Origin: Oscheius dolichura
Taxonomy: Eukaryota > Nematoda > Chromadorea > Rhabditida > Rhabditidae
Direction: 5' to 3'
Assembly (NCBI GenBank): GCA_932521035.1
Contig: OW051492.1
Coordinates: 7,564,001-7,628,000 of the forward strand
DNA length: 64,000 nucleotides
Part shown: positions 1 to 13,207 of the stretch, piece after piece
Position numbering within the stretch: the stretch's first letter is position 1
Layout: each line of letters starts with the position of its first letter
Notes under the pieces: generated by a model
Told to the model about the DNA's origin: nothing
The model's input: only the letters and a program-made list of their open reading frames with translations
The model's database searches: none
Made by a program: the position numbers and the translations under genes

Positions 1-29
1 AATCAGCTTCCTTGAAGCTTTACTTTCAG

Positions 30-1041
30 GTACTAATTTACTATATGACACCATCACTGCGACCGAGAACACCAGGAAAATTTGTAGGATGTTACCATGG
101 GTCGAAGAGATGTAGTTGCCCAAAAGAAATGTGTTCTTTTAAAAGAAAGCGCTACTCCATTAAACAGGAAGAAGATGCTGTTCGAGAACAAGTGGCACAA
201 ACGCCTATTGAAGTAAGTTTTGCGAGATTATTTTGACTAATCTCTAAATATTACTGTCAAAAATCAATTATGATACTATTGTTTTTTATAGGAGGAGCTT
301 ACTCTTGAAACACCTACTGCTCCCGTAGACGAGTCTGGTAGAAAAGTGAAAATAAGCTTTGGCACTAATGGTAAAAGGCGAAGTGTTGAAATTACTCCAA
401 AATTGCCATCTCCTGTAGACACTGCACCGCCACCACCAAAGAGAATCAAGATTACAATTAAACAATACCCACCTCGCGAAGTAGAACCGAATGCAATAGT
501 AAGCGAAGTAAAAGAAGTAAAAGCTCCACAAATGGAATCTAAAGAGGTACAAGTATCTAGCAATGAGCAATATCAAATGATTCGTTTGAATCATGGCAAA
601 AATATTATGACCAGACGCGTTCTAAACTCGGAAGCATATTTACAGTAAGTACTAATTATTCTACCTTCACTTAAATTATTTATTACAGTTATATTGAAAA
701 TCTCCGAAGTGGTTCGAGAAAAATAACTAAATGGGATAAATCTCTCAATACTGGCTTGCCGTATAGGCAATATAAACAAGCTGGAGGAAGAAAGAAAAAG
801 GGAGAAGCAGCCGTTGGCTATATTAAAGTGCGAACCTTATTGCCATTTTTCCTTCTTATTTCAGAAAAATAATGAAGGACAAAATGTTGTTTCCGAAGAT
901 ATCGTGGCTCAATCTCTCTGGAAGATGCGAGATCAGCTGCTCAGAAGTTGCTTGGGAATGGATATTCCTAGTCAGGATTACAGTCCCTATGTTGTTCCAA
1001 AGGACATTCCGAAGGAGTATCCTCCTTATTTGCCACTGTAA
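30..1041 (+). CDS. 3' exons of an unrecognised nuclear-looking protein (runs off left edge)
   Basis: Four exons read in phase: 30-212, 292-645, 689-827 and 865-1041 (TAA), each bounded by GT..AG. The first begins after an acceptor, so the 5' part lies outside the window. The protein is basic, with Cys-rich spacing near the start (GCYHGSKRCSCPKEMC), proline/lysine-rich stretches (PPPPKRIKI), then a better-ordered region with YIENLRSGSRKITKWDKSL and SLWKMRDQLL, ending EYPPYLPL. The ordered tail vaguely resembles the C-terminus of polybromo-type chromatin proteins, but I cannot confirm this and name no gene. Its last part is duplicated at 27672-28228. The exon calls are firm; the function is not. 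Confidence 0.6.
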
Positions 1042-1767
1042 TTCTGTTTTTGCTTTCCTTTAACCGCATGCTGCTCATTTTATATTGGCGTAAATCTTTA
1101 TTATCCATAACAGTATTTCAAAATAAGATGAGGAATGTCAGAGGCAAGTATTACAACAACATTCATTTTGTTGATTAGTATTTCACTGGTATTATTAGGA
1201 GGGAAATACTTCTGATGTTACAATAGGACAGTAGGGGGAAGACAAACCTGCAAATTACCGGTGAGAACCGACTTGGAGAAAATAATAAAATAAGACACGT
1301 AATAGCTCTATAAAATGAGGAATGAACCGAGAGAAACTGAGAAGTTTGATCCATTTTGCATGTTATTTAGGATCTAGACTGATGATGAGGGATAGTTACC
1401 CCACCAGATAAAGCTGCCCGAAAGAAGGCGAAATTAAGAAAAAGATGTGAAAATAGGAGTTAGAAGAAGCCGAGAAGCAGGCACCCCTAACCTTGACAAG
1501 GCGAAGCAGATACACCCAGTTGGACTAGAATCTAAAAACCGAAGTTAGCTCAAATTAATAAGCTTTTTAGATCTACTACGATAAGCTAATAGTATGTATT
1601 ACTATTTTCTATAGAAAAACTTACATTTTAGCGTCCGGATATTTTTTTATAATGATATAAAACGTAATGCCGAGCTGGTTCATAGACCGAGTGTCTCATA
1701 TGAGCCAGCCATGGTGTTGCATCGACGAAATCCTGACTTTCCTGGCGCTAAACGGTTGTACTCTTTT
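1042..1767. other. Intergenic spacer, convergent gene ends
   Basis: This is the tail-to-tail gap between the left-edge gene (+) and the FERM gene (-). It is AT-leaning with no convincing reading frame. Bases 1042-1154 belong to the segment copied at 27.7 kb. Confidence 0.5.
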
Positions 1768-4700
1768 CTAATTAATTAAAACTACCTCAAACAAAGCAAT
1801 AACCAGTGCCAATAACAATAACAGGACAAGAAAAGAAGTGAACAGAGTATTAGTGACTGTACGACTCGTCACTTGAACTTCTGACTTCTCTCGGGGAATC
1901 GAGCCATTGCCATTTACAGTACCGTTTGGCTAAAACGATTCATACTTTTCTTCATTGATATTATCCCCACTCTGCCGTTGACTATTTTTTCCGACTTGTG
2001 AAAGAGTGGAGTACTCGTCGCCAGCGGTTCTTCTATCTCACTCGTGACGACTTCCTCCTTCTCAGGGCGATCATCCGGTTCTGGCTGAAATTACTTCGTT
2101 TTTTCGTGATCTCCTAATCGTTATGGTGCTCAAGGGAGTTTCCACTCACTGCAAATATTCTAAATCTACTAAAATGCCAATTAGTAATTTCTGGTTAGCT
2201 AGAACAATGTGTAAGACGTCGGGATGCAGTTAGTTATGACTCTACACGATGGCTAGTGACACAGGAGACAGAGAGATGTTTATCCTTACCGAGCAGGCGG
2301 GACTCCTCTCGAATTTGATTAGGTGAACAGTGAAGGTCGTCTGAAAAGAGAACGAGCTCGACACAGGCAATTGTGAGAAAGCTAGGGAGGAAGGAGGACA
2401 CGGCGACTACACTACGGTGACACGGCAGACACGGTGCGTCGGCTGGACGAGGGGCAGGCAGCCTACCGTATGAGGGGACGAGTCGGAGAGGAGGCCCTCG
2501 GGGGCGGAGAAGGAGGTCGAGGGCAGGGAGACCGGCGAGCAGAGCACGGGCGAGTTGACCGCCGTCTGATCGAACAAGAGGACGGGGGTACCCTTATGGG
2601 TCTTTATACCATCTGAAGAGGACTTTCTAATTGTCAGGGGTACTGTAACGGACTGGTCTCTTCCGTCGGCCGGGGCAGATCTCCATTAGGAGAGGCGGGG
2701 GCCGTCTTCTCTTCGACGGACTTGCTCAACCACGGCGAGGGCTGTCTCGGCTCATGTTTGGGCAACTCGTAGCGGGAAAAGGACATCAGCGAAGTGGTCA
2801 TGCTAAAAAGAGGATAAGAGGCGGGGGGATAGGGGGCACCTGGTATTGGTGTTCTTGGCCCCTTCGGCGCCGTCGGACAGGGTCGACCGCTGCAACTCGT
2901 CGTGTTCTATCTCGCGGAGGACGCGCTTCGACGGGAAACGGAAGGTGGACCCCCGCGAGAGGAGGGGGATTCGCGGCTTGGAGAACTTGGGCTTGATCAT
3001 CAGAGCACTCTGCTCGTTGAAGAAGGCCTGCTGCGACAGGATGTGGTTCCAGAGGTGCTTCGCATAGTGGCCGTTGGGGCAGAGGTACTTCAACACGACC
3101 CGGGACTTCTTGTCCCTCTCCAGGGTCCGCCGGTTGTTGTTCTCCCCGTTGGCCAGGGAGGTGTAGCCCTCGGAGGGCAGGAGGCGCAGCTCCTTGCCCA
3201 AGTAGTCCACCTTGGATAGCTGGTTCCTGAAGAGATCGGGGGATAGGGGGTGGAGGATGGCCGCTTCTTACCAGGGGATGTTGTGAACCTTCTGGTTGGC
3301 CTGGAAGATGAGCACTCCCCGGTGGTTGACTCCGATATAGACATCGGACTGGTCCTTGGGGTCCTACAACGATCTCCTCCCTCGGATATTCTCTATTTAC
3401 CCACCTTGATGGAGTACGGGTCGAAGCCGTAGGTGTCGAGTTCCCCGGCCCTCTGGAGGAATGTCCTCTCGGCCTCCTCCGTCGCCATCCCCCTGAATAT
3501 CTCTCTCTCCTCGAGCATAAAATAATGTTACGTCTCACGCGCGCGAAACCATTAGTCAGTCGGCCGGCATAAAAGAGGGACAGACCATTCAAACAGCGGC
3601 GGCAGATTTGAATCACACCGGGGAAAAGGGGGAAGGGGAAGGGGAAACATACGCGAACGAGCGGTGGAACTCGGCGATCTTCTCCTCCGTCCGGGAGGTC
3701 TGCTTCAGGAGGAGCGTGTACTGCGAAACGTAGTTCTCCGGGTGCTTCGCTGGGTCATAGTCGCCCAGTTGAGCTGAAATTTTTAGATTTTATACCTTTT
3801 TTAGAGGAGCAGGGTCAGAGCCTCGTTAACTACAGTATCTAAGTTTAGAATAAAACCAAATTGACTCTAAAATGACCAAAAACACGAAGAAAAGCTGCGG
3901 GCACTGTGGGCGCTTCTGTTGGCGGCATGCGAGCACTTCGAACGCCCTTTTCTCCATATTTTGGAAGGCACACAAAAAGTGAAATAGTTCACCTTGACCA
4001 GCGAAAAATTCTCTATTTCTTGAGACTAGAATCTTCCTCTAATCCCAAGCCACCCAGCCAGTCAATTATCTTCCCAGTGAACATCTGCGCTATCCCCTGT
4101 CTCCCTTGATTCGGGAGAGACACCAGCTGTCCGGTCGACATATTGGGTACACACAGAAGCAGCCCGTCCCGACGACAGATCCCCCCGTCATTATGAATTT
4201 TCGAGTCGACGTCATAAAGCCGAGTCTAATTGCTCAGACCCCGGCGGTTATTATTCGACCACGCCCGCGGGGATATTTTGAGCAACTTGTGCAGATTTTG
4301 CAGGGGAAACTAATCAACTGGGGGCTGGGGTTATTCAGAAAAAAAGACCGACTGACCTTGGAGAATGAGTCCGCCGAGCTCGGCTCCCTTCTGCTGCGAA
4401 CAGTGCAGCCGGCCGTGGATCAGGTCCCTCTGTAGCTGGGCAAACAGCTGATACCTGAACTTTTCTCGGTTCTCTTCTTCTATACTCCTATCAATCACCC
4501 CGGGAAAACATCTGTTTGTTTCTTTTCTCTTTTCGCAACAACAACTGATCGCGGGGTGATTGTCGCTCACCCCGGTGACTTATGCAAAAAGGGCATCCTC
4601 TTCCCCTTTTTATTCTGGTTTTATGACGAGCATGACTGCTTTATATTAACATAAAGGGCCATTTTTGAACGGGAAATGGAGCAGAGAATGTTTCAGTGGT

Positions 4701-6055
4701 ATATGACAGGGGCAGGGAGAGCACCCGTACAGTCTCGGCAGACCGAACAATAGAAGTGAGACAGCAGCTGGTAAAAGAAGATCGAGCTGCCGAGATTGTA
4801 TGGGTGCAGAGGAAGGTCGCCCATGGGTCGTTTCTTTGGGAGAACAGGAAAGAAACGGACCTGGTGCATGGCTCGAGGATATGCGTCGGATCTGCCGGAT
4901 AGTAGCGGAAGCGGAGGAACAAATTGAGTGCTTCATCTGAAGAGAATCCACTGAATTCAAGGAAAGAACAATAAACTGACTTTTAAAGTTCTTGTTGATA
5001 TGGGAGATGGGCTTCGACAGATCCACCCAATACTGAAAAATTGCATGTTTTTGGGTGACGGTTCCCTTGTTTTCCCCCCGTTTACACCCGCCGAGTTTAA
5101 TTGCAACTTGACCCCGAAAATATCTTTTGTTTTCTAGAGAAGAAAATAGAGAGACGATGTTGACCTTCCCGAGGAAATTATCCAAAAAACTAGGCGAACA
5201 TTTCTCTCTTGATGTCGCCCTTGAGATAACAAAATTTGTCGGGAAATTTGAACGGCTGTCAGTTTTCACGCTTCATTACCCGTCTCCCCCTCCCTGATCC
5301 TCTCCTTCAATTAAGAGACAAGGTCATAAATCAGAGCCTCCTCGAATTAAAGGACCGACTCACCCGGTGCTTGAATTGGTCCTGGTACCGTAGACCGAGG
5401 TAGTCCTTGACTCGGATGCCCCTCAGCTCGCAGATGTAGTCGAGTACGGCCTGCGCCGGCAGCGACCTCTAAAAGTTCTTCTCTCTTTCCTCCGTCGAAT
5501 TCGATTGAGTCTGCCATTTTCCGGGGTGTCCGGATCCCCTTTAACATCATTCCATACGCGTCGTCACAGAGGCTGTGTCCAAGGGGCAGGCGATCAATAC
5601 GCGCCATAAATAGGCTGCCCGGGGAGAAACGGAAAATCGTCTTCGGTTTGACGGAAGTAAACAAATCAAGCGCCGCTTTTAACGGCAGGGGAACTTCCTC
5701 TTTCTTTTTAACCGTGAGAAATAAAGAGCAATTGGCAATAGAGCGCGTTTACCGCCGATCTTTGACCTGCTCCCCCTGGAAAAGTTGCAAAACCCGGCTA
5801 TAAACAATTAGCTTTCTGTCAGAAGTTTCTACACGTGCTTTCGAAAGGAACTCCTGCCTAACAACTGGCAGATGTCTCGTTTAGCACCCGGAGGACAAGC
5901 AAAACAGCTGGCCGGCCGCCTACCTTGAACTCGTTGACGACGGCATCCGAGTCCTGGAGCAGCTGGACGGTCACTTTGACCTCCTTGGACGACATGAAAC
6001 TGCTCCGTGCCGAGAGCCGGCCAAAAAGGGACGAAGCCGTCGTGTTGTGGGGCAT
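1768..6055 (-). CDS. FERM-domain protein with C-terminal transmembrane anchor (FRMD3/FRMD5-like)
   Basis: About 14 exons: 6055-5924, 5468-5364, 5032-4981, 4936-4861, 4454-4357, 3773-3653, 3492-3405, 3363-3272, 3226-2840, 2802-2650, 2612-2467, 2340-2290, 2084-1971 and 1929-1768. Start ATG at 6055. The FERM order is clear: N-lobe (KVTVQLLQDSD; DYLGLRYQDQFKHR then YWVDLSKP), middle lobe (LRFRYYPADPTHI; RDLIHGRLHCSQQ; QLGDYDP) and C-lobe (TEEAERTFLQRAGELDTYG; VYIGVNHRGVLIFQANQKV; KHLWNHILSQQAFF). A low-complexity tail with acidic stretches follows, then a hydrophobic segment (SFLVLLLLLALVIALFEVV) just before the stop. FERM plus a C-terminal anchor is the arrangement known for FRMD3/FRMD5, suggesting a membrane-cytoskeleton adaptor. 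Exon 10 could instead run to a stop at 2634 if the weak donor near 2649 is not used. The 41-nt intron 1930-1970 is needed to keep the last frame. Confidence 0.78.
4721..4807. repeat. Short hairpin repeat, copy A
   Basis: An 87-bp inverted repeat with ~21-bp arms: the left arm reads GCACCCGTACAGTCTCGGCA(G) and the right arm is its near-perfect reverse complement ending GTATGGGTGC. It lies in an intron of the FERM gene. Related copies are at 14902, 31247 and 47570. Confidence 0.8.
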
Positions 6056-8063
6056 GGTCTTATCCTCCCTGGCTCGCCTCACAGATGGTGGCACATGTCT
6101 TGTTCTGTTTTCCCGAAGTTCTCTTCAGCTCTGATGGCGATAGCTCCTGGAAAAAGGGGAGAATACTCAAAGAGGAAGAAGGGGAAACACCCGGAGAGAG
6201 AGAGAGAGAACGCAAGCACACATGAAAAACATGCGTGGTATGGCTGGGGAGGTTCGACCCCGCCCCTCTACCCGGCCGGGAGGAGGAGGCCGGGGGCCCG
6301 TACAGGCAGAAATGAAGAAAATGACAGCAGTGACGGGGGTGACAAAGACAAAAGACAACAAGAAGGCGAGAAAAATCACGAGGCAGGCGGGAAATTATAC
6401 GAGAAGCTGTGTTGGATGACGGCGGGGAGGAGGGAGAAGGAGGGATAGGGAACACTAGCATCTTCTCAGGGAATGCCGAAAAACGACGATCCTCCCGCTG
6501 TTGCTGGGAGACAGAGCCGTTAAAAAAACACCGTTATGGAGGAGACAGGAAGCATCAGACGGGTGCCTGTCTTCCCCAAATGGAAGGAAGTTCGCCTGTT
6601 GCCTCTTGGCCCACGAAGGGCCAAAGGAACAAGGGTGGGAGGACGCTGATGATTTCTGGTCCCGGAAAGCTTCCTAGCGGGGGGATTTGTGCAAAATCAA
6701 GCGTCTGGCAAGTCCATCTCCTAGAAATTTCGAGTGTTTTCGGCTCCCGCTCAAAACTGGCGACGGGCAGACGGGCTCATCGCGTGGTAATTGCTTTCGG
6801 AGTCGTGATAATAGCCCTTAACTGGTAATTATTACAGTATTAAAAGCCTAGATCGCGGGGGAGGATGATGGATTTGCTTGGATTTGCAAGGGGGTGCAGC
6901 CGAACCCGCCACCCATAGTGCTTCCCCCTTCTTGTTTCTCTCTGCCCGGCACAGACATTGATACGGAAAACTCGAAAAACAACCACATATACGAGGAAGG
7001 GGAGGGAGAGCTTCTTATTTTGGCATTCGGGCAAAAGACAAGCCCCGGAAAAACACGGGGCCGGCTGTTTGTCTCTGTTCTCAGCTTTTTACGAGGAGGG
7101 GAATATCTGTGGTGGGAAATCTTTTCGACAGGGAATTTTAGAGACAAAGAGATAGGGAGGAGAGACGCAGACGGGAGGACGAAACGTGGATCCGAGAAAA
7201 AGGGACGGGCCGACAGCTGAAAGAGCAACGGGAGGACAATTGAAATCCGAGAGCCAAGATGAACATTGCTCTATCTTTTAATATTTGGAGTCGCCTTTTT
7301 TGGAGGACGAGCTATTAATCGGAGGAGGATACGGTAATTAGAAGACATTACTCGGCCAGAGAGAGAGAGGCTTCCATTTGGCTTTTATGGTTCTTTTCTC
7401 GCTTTATTGAGGTCATTTACGGTCTCTATTTGGAGAGGGGAAGGGCGGAAATAGCGGGAAGGAGGACGAGAAGGAAACAAGAGGAGAACATAATAACTGG
7501 TCCGATTACTGGGAAACTCGTCTTATCGGAGGGGAACACCCTCTGACAGGCAGCCAATAATCATCAGATAACGAGGGGACTTTGCAACAAGCACACATCG
7601 AACTGGAAGAAGGCAATGGAGAGGAGCAGAAGGACAAGAAGGGCAGGCAGGATGACGAGAACAGGGAAGGCAATGAGGATAAGGAAGGGGAGGACGAAGT
7701 GGACAAGGAGGATGAGGAGGAGGACAATGACGATAGCGAGAAAGAGGAGTTCCTTGAGCTGGGAAACAAGAGAGTCTCTCGTCCTGTTCGTAATGTTTTC
7801 AGTAGTTCTCTTGGAGGTTAAAAATAGCGAGGAACGCCGAGGGACAAGATCAATTAAAATGAGCGGGACTCGATCATTTCAAAGACGACACAGTAAAAAA
7901 GGCGAGCCGGCGGCGAAAGACGGATGACTCAAGTGTACAGATGTTGCATCATAAGAAATAGTTCAAACAATGGGAATAAAACAGCTTTATATTGATTCTG
8001 GGCGAGCACAGCGAAACACATGATATCGGGAGAGGGCCTGTCTCTGATAAGGGGAGGATGGCA
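6056..8063. other. Purine-rich non-coding region upstream of the FERM gene
   Basis: About 2 kb, strongly purine-rich on the + strand (GGAGGA, GAGAGA, AAGAAGG runs). The stretch 7580-7780 would translate as an acidic E/D/K low-complexity peptide, best explained by the purine bias rather than a gene. I see no convincing exon. It probably holds the promoter and 5' UTR of the FERM gene and the 3' flank of the receptor at 8064-10419. Confidence 0.45.
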
Positions 8064-10419
8064 TCACAAACAGAAGAGAAATAGAAAAAGGAAGAGGCAG
8101 TGGAGGAGGGCCAGTACCAGGCGGACGATCTCCAGCAGAAGGTCGTCTGCAAAGGACGGAGGACGGACACCTCGCCGCCTACCTGCGCGATTGTCTTGTT
8201 TGTTATTCAACAGCCGGCTCTCGAGTTTCAAAAAAGAGTACCAGGTTCTGAAGGGTCGGGAGCAGGCGGACGAGAGCCTACGGTAGGCCAGGGGGAAGTA
8301 GAGCAGCAGCAGGTGGAAGACGAGGGTCAGGAAGACGGCCACCCAGAGGTAGATCACTGTCAGGGCTGGAAATGATGATAGAGACAGATTTTATGGATGT
8401 CTCCTCGGTAGCACTTTTTCCCTGGGAAAAGAACAGGGCGGCACATATTATCCTCCCCCTGTCAAACAAGAGATACTGACCGAGCTAAAATCAACCTCGT
8501 GCTCTTCGGGGGATGTTTACCGTTGGTAGCTGTAAAAACGGGGAGACCAAAGAAGACCCAAATGAACTTGTAGTTCAGCTCTTAACTTTTGAGGTGTTGG
8601 ATCGGGCGAGATGTCAGGCCGGGGATTGTTTGATAAGTCGAAATCTATTTTCAGATTTCTCACGCGGCCACTTGAGTCAACGTTGAAATGCACATCTAGG
8701 CCACGGGGGACAGAGATCCCGCTGATCTATGTTATCAGGGGATGCCACCTTTTTTGATTTTGTGGTAACCGAAACAAGAGTCGTGGATATGCCAAAAGTA
8801 GGCAAAAAGCCAGAAGACTGTGGTCTCCCCAAGAGATCTTCCCTTGGCCAGGCCCTGTGTCCTCTCGAATGGGATCAGGATCAGGTTTTTCTAGTATTCT
8901 CTATCACGGCCAGGGACTGTTCCCCCCTCGGGCCCATTATCCCCGGAAAGGCCTTTGTCTCTCTGAGCTTGAGCTCCAGACCCTTACTTATTCCGTCATA
9001 GTCGTCGTCGGCATACGAGGGTATCTTCTGGACGACGTCCTCCGCGAACAACATTATACTGTAGGCGACCACCACACAGATCCCTATAGACACCCTGAAT
9101 CTCCTTTCTTATCTTCTCAGAACTCCTCTCACCCAGGAGGAGTCAGCCAAGCCCCGGTGATCATCGTCCCTATCAGGATAAAAGGCAAGAAGACCAGGAA
9201 GGCCAGGGCGGCGTCGTCTCTCTGGATGATCACGGAACACATTATGGCACTTCTGGAGATATTTGTCAATTAAAATGGAACAAGAGAGACCGGGCCGTCT
9301 CGTCGCTGATGCCGTAGATGAGCTTCTGCTGTCTCGTGTCGATCACTCTCCAGCCGTTGAGATTTGGCGAATCCGTATCGCCTACTGAAAATTTCTCTTT
9401 TCTATCTTTTTAATCGTTTCATACTGAACAGATTCTTGAGGACGATGTGGCTGCCGAGACTCTTGAATGTTTCCTATAATTTGGATATACAGGGAGGAGA
9501 AGAAAGAGGATGCACCTCTTCCAGTTGTGCGCCGTTGACAAAGTAGACCGAGCACTGCAGCCTCTCGAAAGGAAACGACTCCCCCGTGATGCACTTCATT
9601 TCTCCGTGGATTTGATAACTGTGAGTGACTACTGCCCTCTAAAGGGGATTAAATTAAAAGAAGAAAGAAAGATGTCACCATTAGCCTGGTTTTAGAGCCG
9701 AAAATCCGGAAGTTCGTCCGCGCCCGGGGTTTCTTGTAGGCTGTGACGTAGCTCATCCGCCTGGAATGGGCTCTTTTTGATTTTCGCGTTATTTTAAGAG
9801 AACAGTTAGGAAGTTTTTAAATAGGAGGAGTATAGCATTTTTCGCTGATCATTTTATATTTCGAATAAATAGCGGAATAAGGAGACAAGTATATGCGACC
9901 ATCGCCCTACACGGGCATTCGCCGCCCGGAGCCAAAAAAGCGGTAAGAGGTCTCGAAACGAACACATCCGTCTGAAGTACTGTAGGTGTCCATATGTTGT
10001 GTTCGGTGGGGAGGGAGAACTCGGTCAGTCCCCCGAAGTCGGCCGCGTTCCAGCCGATCCTCTCGTCTATCCATTGCTGAGCATCCGTCAATTTATAAGA
10101 GAGCCACACTCCCTTACCATCCGTATAAAGCCATTAAATTTCAATGTTGTTTTCTCTGTCACTGCAATGTGGTAGAGGAAAAAGTTGATGGTGGTGCCAA
10201 GTTGCTGCTTTCGTCCAATTTTACTCGGATGCACCTGGAAAAGACGTTCTGGTGGGAAAAGGAGAAGAAGACCTTGGGGTCGTAGCCATTCAGAAGTCGA
10301 TCGTAGAGATTATCCGGGACGTGGGAGGAGACAACTAAAAGGAGGAGATTTGGAGGGGAAAAGAAGATACCGGGGAGGACAGCACAAAGGACGAGGAGAC
10401 CTCGAATCATTGGACACAA
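8064..10419 (-). CDS. Nicotinic-type Cys-loop receptor subunit (non-alpha, divergent)
   Basis: Multi-exon gene beginning MCPMIRGLLVLCAVLPG (signal peptide; start 10419 or 10410). Introns include 10235-10272. The extracellular part has WIDERIGWNAADFGGL and HNIWTPTVLQTD, typical of the nicotinic ligand-binding fold, then a Cys-loop KCITGESFPFERLQC with only 12 residues between the cysteines where 13 is usual. Pre-M1 is WRVIDTRQQKLIYG; M1 AFLVFLPFILIGTMITGAW; M2 VSIGICVVVAYSIMLFAED; M3 TVIYLWVAVFLTLVFHLLLL; M4 LLLEIVRLVLALLHCLFLFL to the stop. I saw no vicinal Cys pair, so it is probably a non-alpha subunit. The M2-M3 join around 8.5-8.9 kb is unresolved. Ligand and charge selectivity cannot be read with confidence. 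Confidence 0.7.
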
Positions 10420-13186
10420 CTAGGGTAATTTGAGACGATACTAAACACAGTCCACTACGGCGGAGCTTGGACACCGGGGAGGGCACTAATACGTGGAGGG
10501 AGACAGTTGCACTTCTGGGCCTTGGGGTGAAGAAGATGCGACTCGGGAGGACAAAGCGCCTTCGCGAGCTGGTGCACAGGCAGATCCTTATAAGGGGCCA
10601 CCCATCTTTACAAAGGACGTCTATGATCCTTGGAATGCTCTAGGATCCCTATAGCACCCAATTGGACAGAAGGGCCTCCACGAACAACCCCCAGTTTCGA
10701 GATGGCAGTGTGTCCACCGTACATGGCCGGGGTGCTGACCCTGCTTGTCCCGAAGAAAATGAGGAACCGCCGCCATGTATGGTGCCCCCTCCCAATGCCC
10801 GTATTTCTTTTCCGTGATCACTTTTCCATGTTTTACAATAATTTTAATGATTTATTTGAAGGTCGGAAGTAAAAAAAGAACAGCGAGTGGCTGATCATCA
10901 TAATCGCGGCCGTTTTGCGGCTGGCAGATGGATAGGCCGACAAGCCGAGATAACACTTCCAAGCCGGCGGCATGTGTGTTGTGTTGTGTCTCTTTTGCGA
11001 TATGATATTTTACACTTTAGACTCTCTCTCTCTCTCGTTCTCGTCTCTCGTCTCCTCTAGAATTAGTTGTCCCGGTGGCTGGCAGGTCCATTTTTGGGTT
11101 GAGACGGGGCGAAATCTGGACGGTGGGTCTATTCAATTAGAACGGGGGCCACCTTCCCCTTTCGGCCATCACTATTTTGGCTTTTCTCTCTCTCTGTCCC
11201 TCCTCCCTCTTCCGTCTAGCACTTTATACAATCATATGCTAAAAAAGGGAGGACTCAAAGAGTATGGGTTGAGCCAAGTGAACCTTGTCACGAAACTCGG
11301 CCCCGGGTTGAAGATGAGCTTCCTTGACAAGGGCGACTGCCCTCTCCGGCCACCTCCCCCAGTATAGGATATCCTCTTTCTGTTCCTCGGCATCCATCCC
11401 CCTCCTGGAGTCTCGGCCTACCTGCCATCCTCCGGGGCAGGTGGCCGTCCCTCGTTCTTCTACCCGCTCTCCACCCCGCTTTCGGCCATCTAACATTTGT
11501 AGGAGATCGCTTTCTACCCCTTCTTCGTCCACCTCCCCCAGTTTTTTCTTCTCCCGTAGTCCTCCAGACGATGAGAGGGGCATCCCTTATAAGTGTCTGC
11601 CCGCCTCCTCCCGGCCCAGGTGCCCGTGTCACCCTCTGCCCAAAGGGGATTCCCCCCTCGTTTCCTCCCCAAAAACGAGTTCCAAACAGCTCATGCCTCG
11701 AGAGTAGGACGTGTTGAAGTAGATGCTCTTATGTGACCCCTTCGTTCGATAGCCGGGGCAGAGTGGCGAATCTAATAACCTGACGAGAATGCGCCGCTGC
11801 CGCTCAATTCTTCCCGATTTCCATTCATTCTTTGTGTTGCTCAATCTCTCCAGTTGACTCGAGGTCCGGGCCGCGACCCTCCTTATTTTTCTCTTGTTTC
11901 TGGGTGGTAGAATTAGTCTCTTTCCCTCTCTCTCTCTCTCTCTGGCCGTAATAAGAGGGAGGCTACCGTATCCTCTTCCAATGGATAGACACAAATAAAA
12001 AATACGGAGAGTAGCGTCGACAGCTGATCATCGATCAGTCGATCATCTCAAATGTCTCCATGCCACTCAGAGAAGAACCTACACTGGTCATAATCCCGCG
12101 ATCTTTTCCTTTTATTCTTTTTCTTTTCCGATAATTTTGGGGGGATCTCTTCTCAACTGGATCAGGAGCCCAATTTTGGGACACTCATCCCATTTTCTTT
12201 GTATTTCCCTCAAAAAATAAAACTCTTCCCAATAAGGACCTTCTTTTCTACTCTTTTTCTCATCCCCTGTCTCCTACAAGTCACTTTATCCGTCCTCCAC
12301 CCGCCTAGAAAGGGGGTGCCTCTTCCCAAGTGGAGATTCTACAGGAATTCGGCTTCGTCGTCTCCGTCCTCCACTTTGATCCTCCTTTCTTCAAAATCTT
12401 TCTCTTCCGTTCGAGTCCAAACCGGGTCGGCCGTCTCTCCGTCTCTTTTCGGTCTCGTCTCATCCCCGTTCCCGTGTGAAATAACCTTATTTATCCCGAA
12501 CAAACCTGAGCAGTCCACGACTCCCCCCTGTGCCGCCCTCCAGCCACACACAGCTCCCCTGTCTCTCCCATTAGAATAGACATAAAAAAGGAAGAAGTAA
12601 AGAAGTAGTGACAGCACCATTCGACGTCAATTACTGCAGCCATTTCAGCCTAATTGCGACACGACAAGGCGCTGCCAAACTCACCTGCCACGCGCGACGC
12701 CTCGACTTTTCCGGTCATTTTAGTCGTCCGGCTGTCTAACTGTGGTCTCCTGCTCTTTTTCATCTCTTGTCCCCTCTTCTCCTTACCGCCTGATCATGGC
12801 TCCCTCTCCCGCGATAGGAGTGGCGGATTTGTCCCCTCTTTCGCCAGTTTCAACCCCATGAATAATTGACACCAACTTCAGGGGGGCGACCCTTTAGTCC
12901 ACCTAGCCTTATAATTTCTTCGCTTCGTGGATTGTGCCCAGTCCATTAGGGACCCCTGTTCCTCGTTTTTAAGACGTCTCTTTATTAGTCACTCGCCGGC
13001 CGAGACAACAACGGTAACTAGGGCGAAGAACGAGGAACATTCAATGGGGGCCACGGGCGACGTAGGAATTCTCAAGCCTCTTGTTTTTTAGACCGCCAAA
13101 GTCCGTTGTCTTAATTCCGCTCTCGTGAATCCGCCAATTTTCGGCAGGACGAAACATAAAAGCTTCTAGTTGTTTTGGATAGTCCC

Positions 13187-13207
13187 CTGCCGAGATCGTA
13201 CGGGCTC
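13187..13207. repeat. Lone arm of the hairpin repeat
   Basis: CTGCCGAGATCGTACGGGCT(C) matches the right arm of the hairpin family; no partner arm was seen within the next few hundred bases. It is probably a decayed copy. Confidence 0.5.

Noticed and set aside
1930..1970. Frameshift near the end of the FERM gene
   Set aside because: A 41-nt intron with GT and TTTTAG joins the frames in phase 0 and leads to a membrane anchor.
2434..3432. Plus-strand frames over the FERM gene
   Set aside because: Antisense shadows; the minus strand gives a well-ordered FERM domain.
7580..7930. Acidic open frame (EEGNGEEQKDKKGRQDDE...)
   Set aside because: Explained by a purine-rich tract; no splice signals, no conserved pattern, opposite to local gene direction.
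11239..11632. Overlapping open frames on both strands
   Set aside because: Low-complexity products of GC-rich pyrimidine tracts; none resembles a folded protein.
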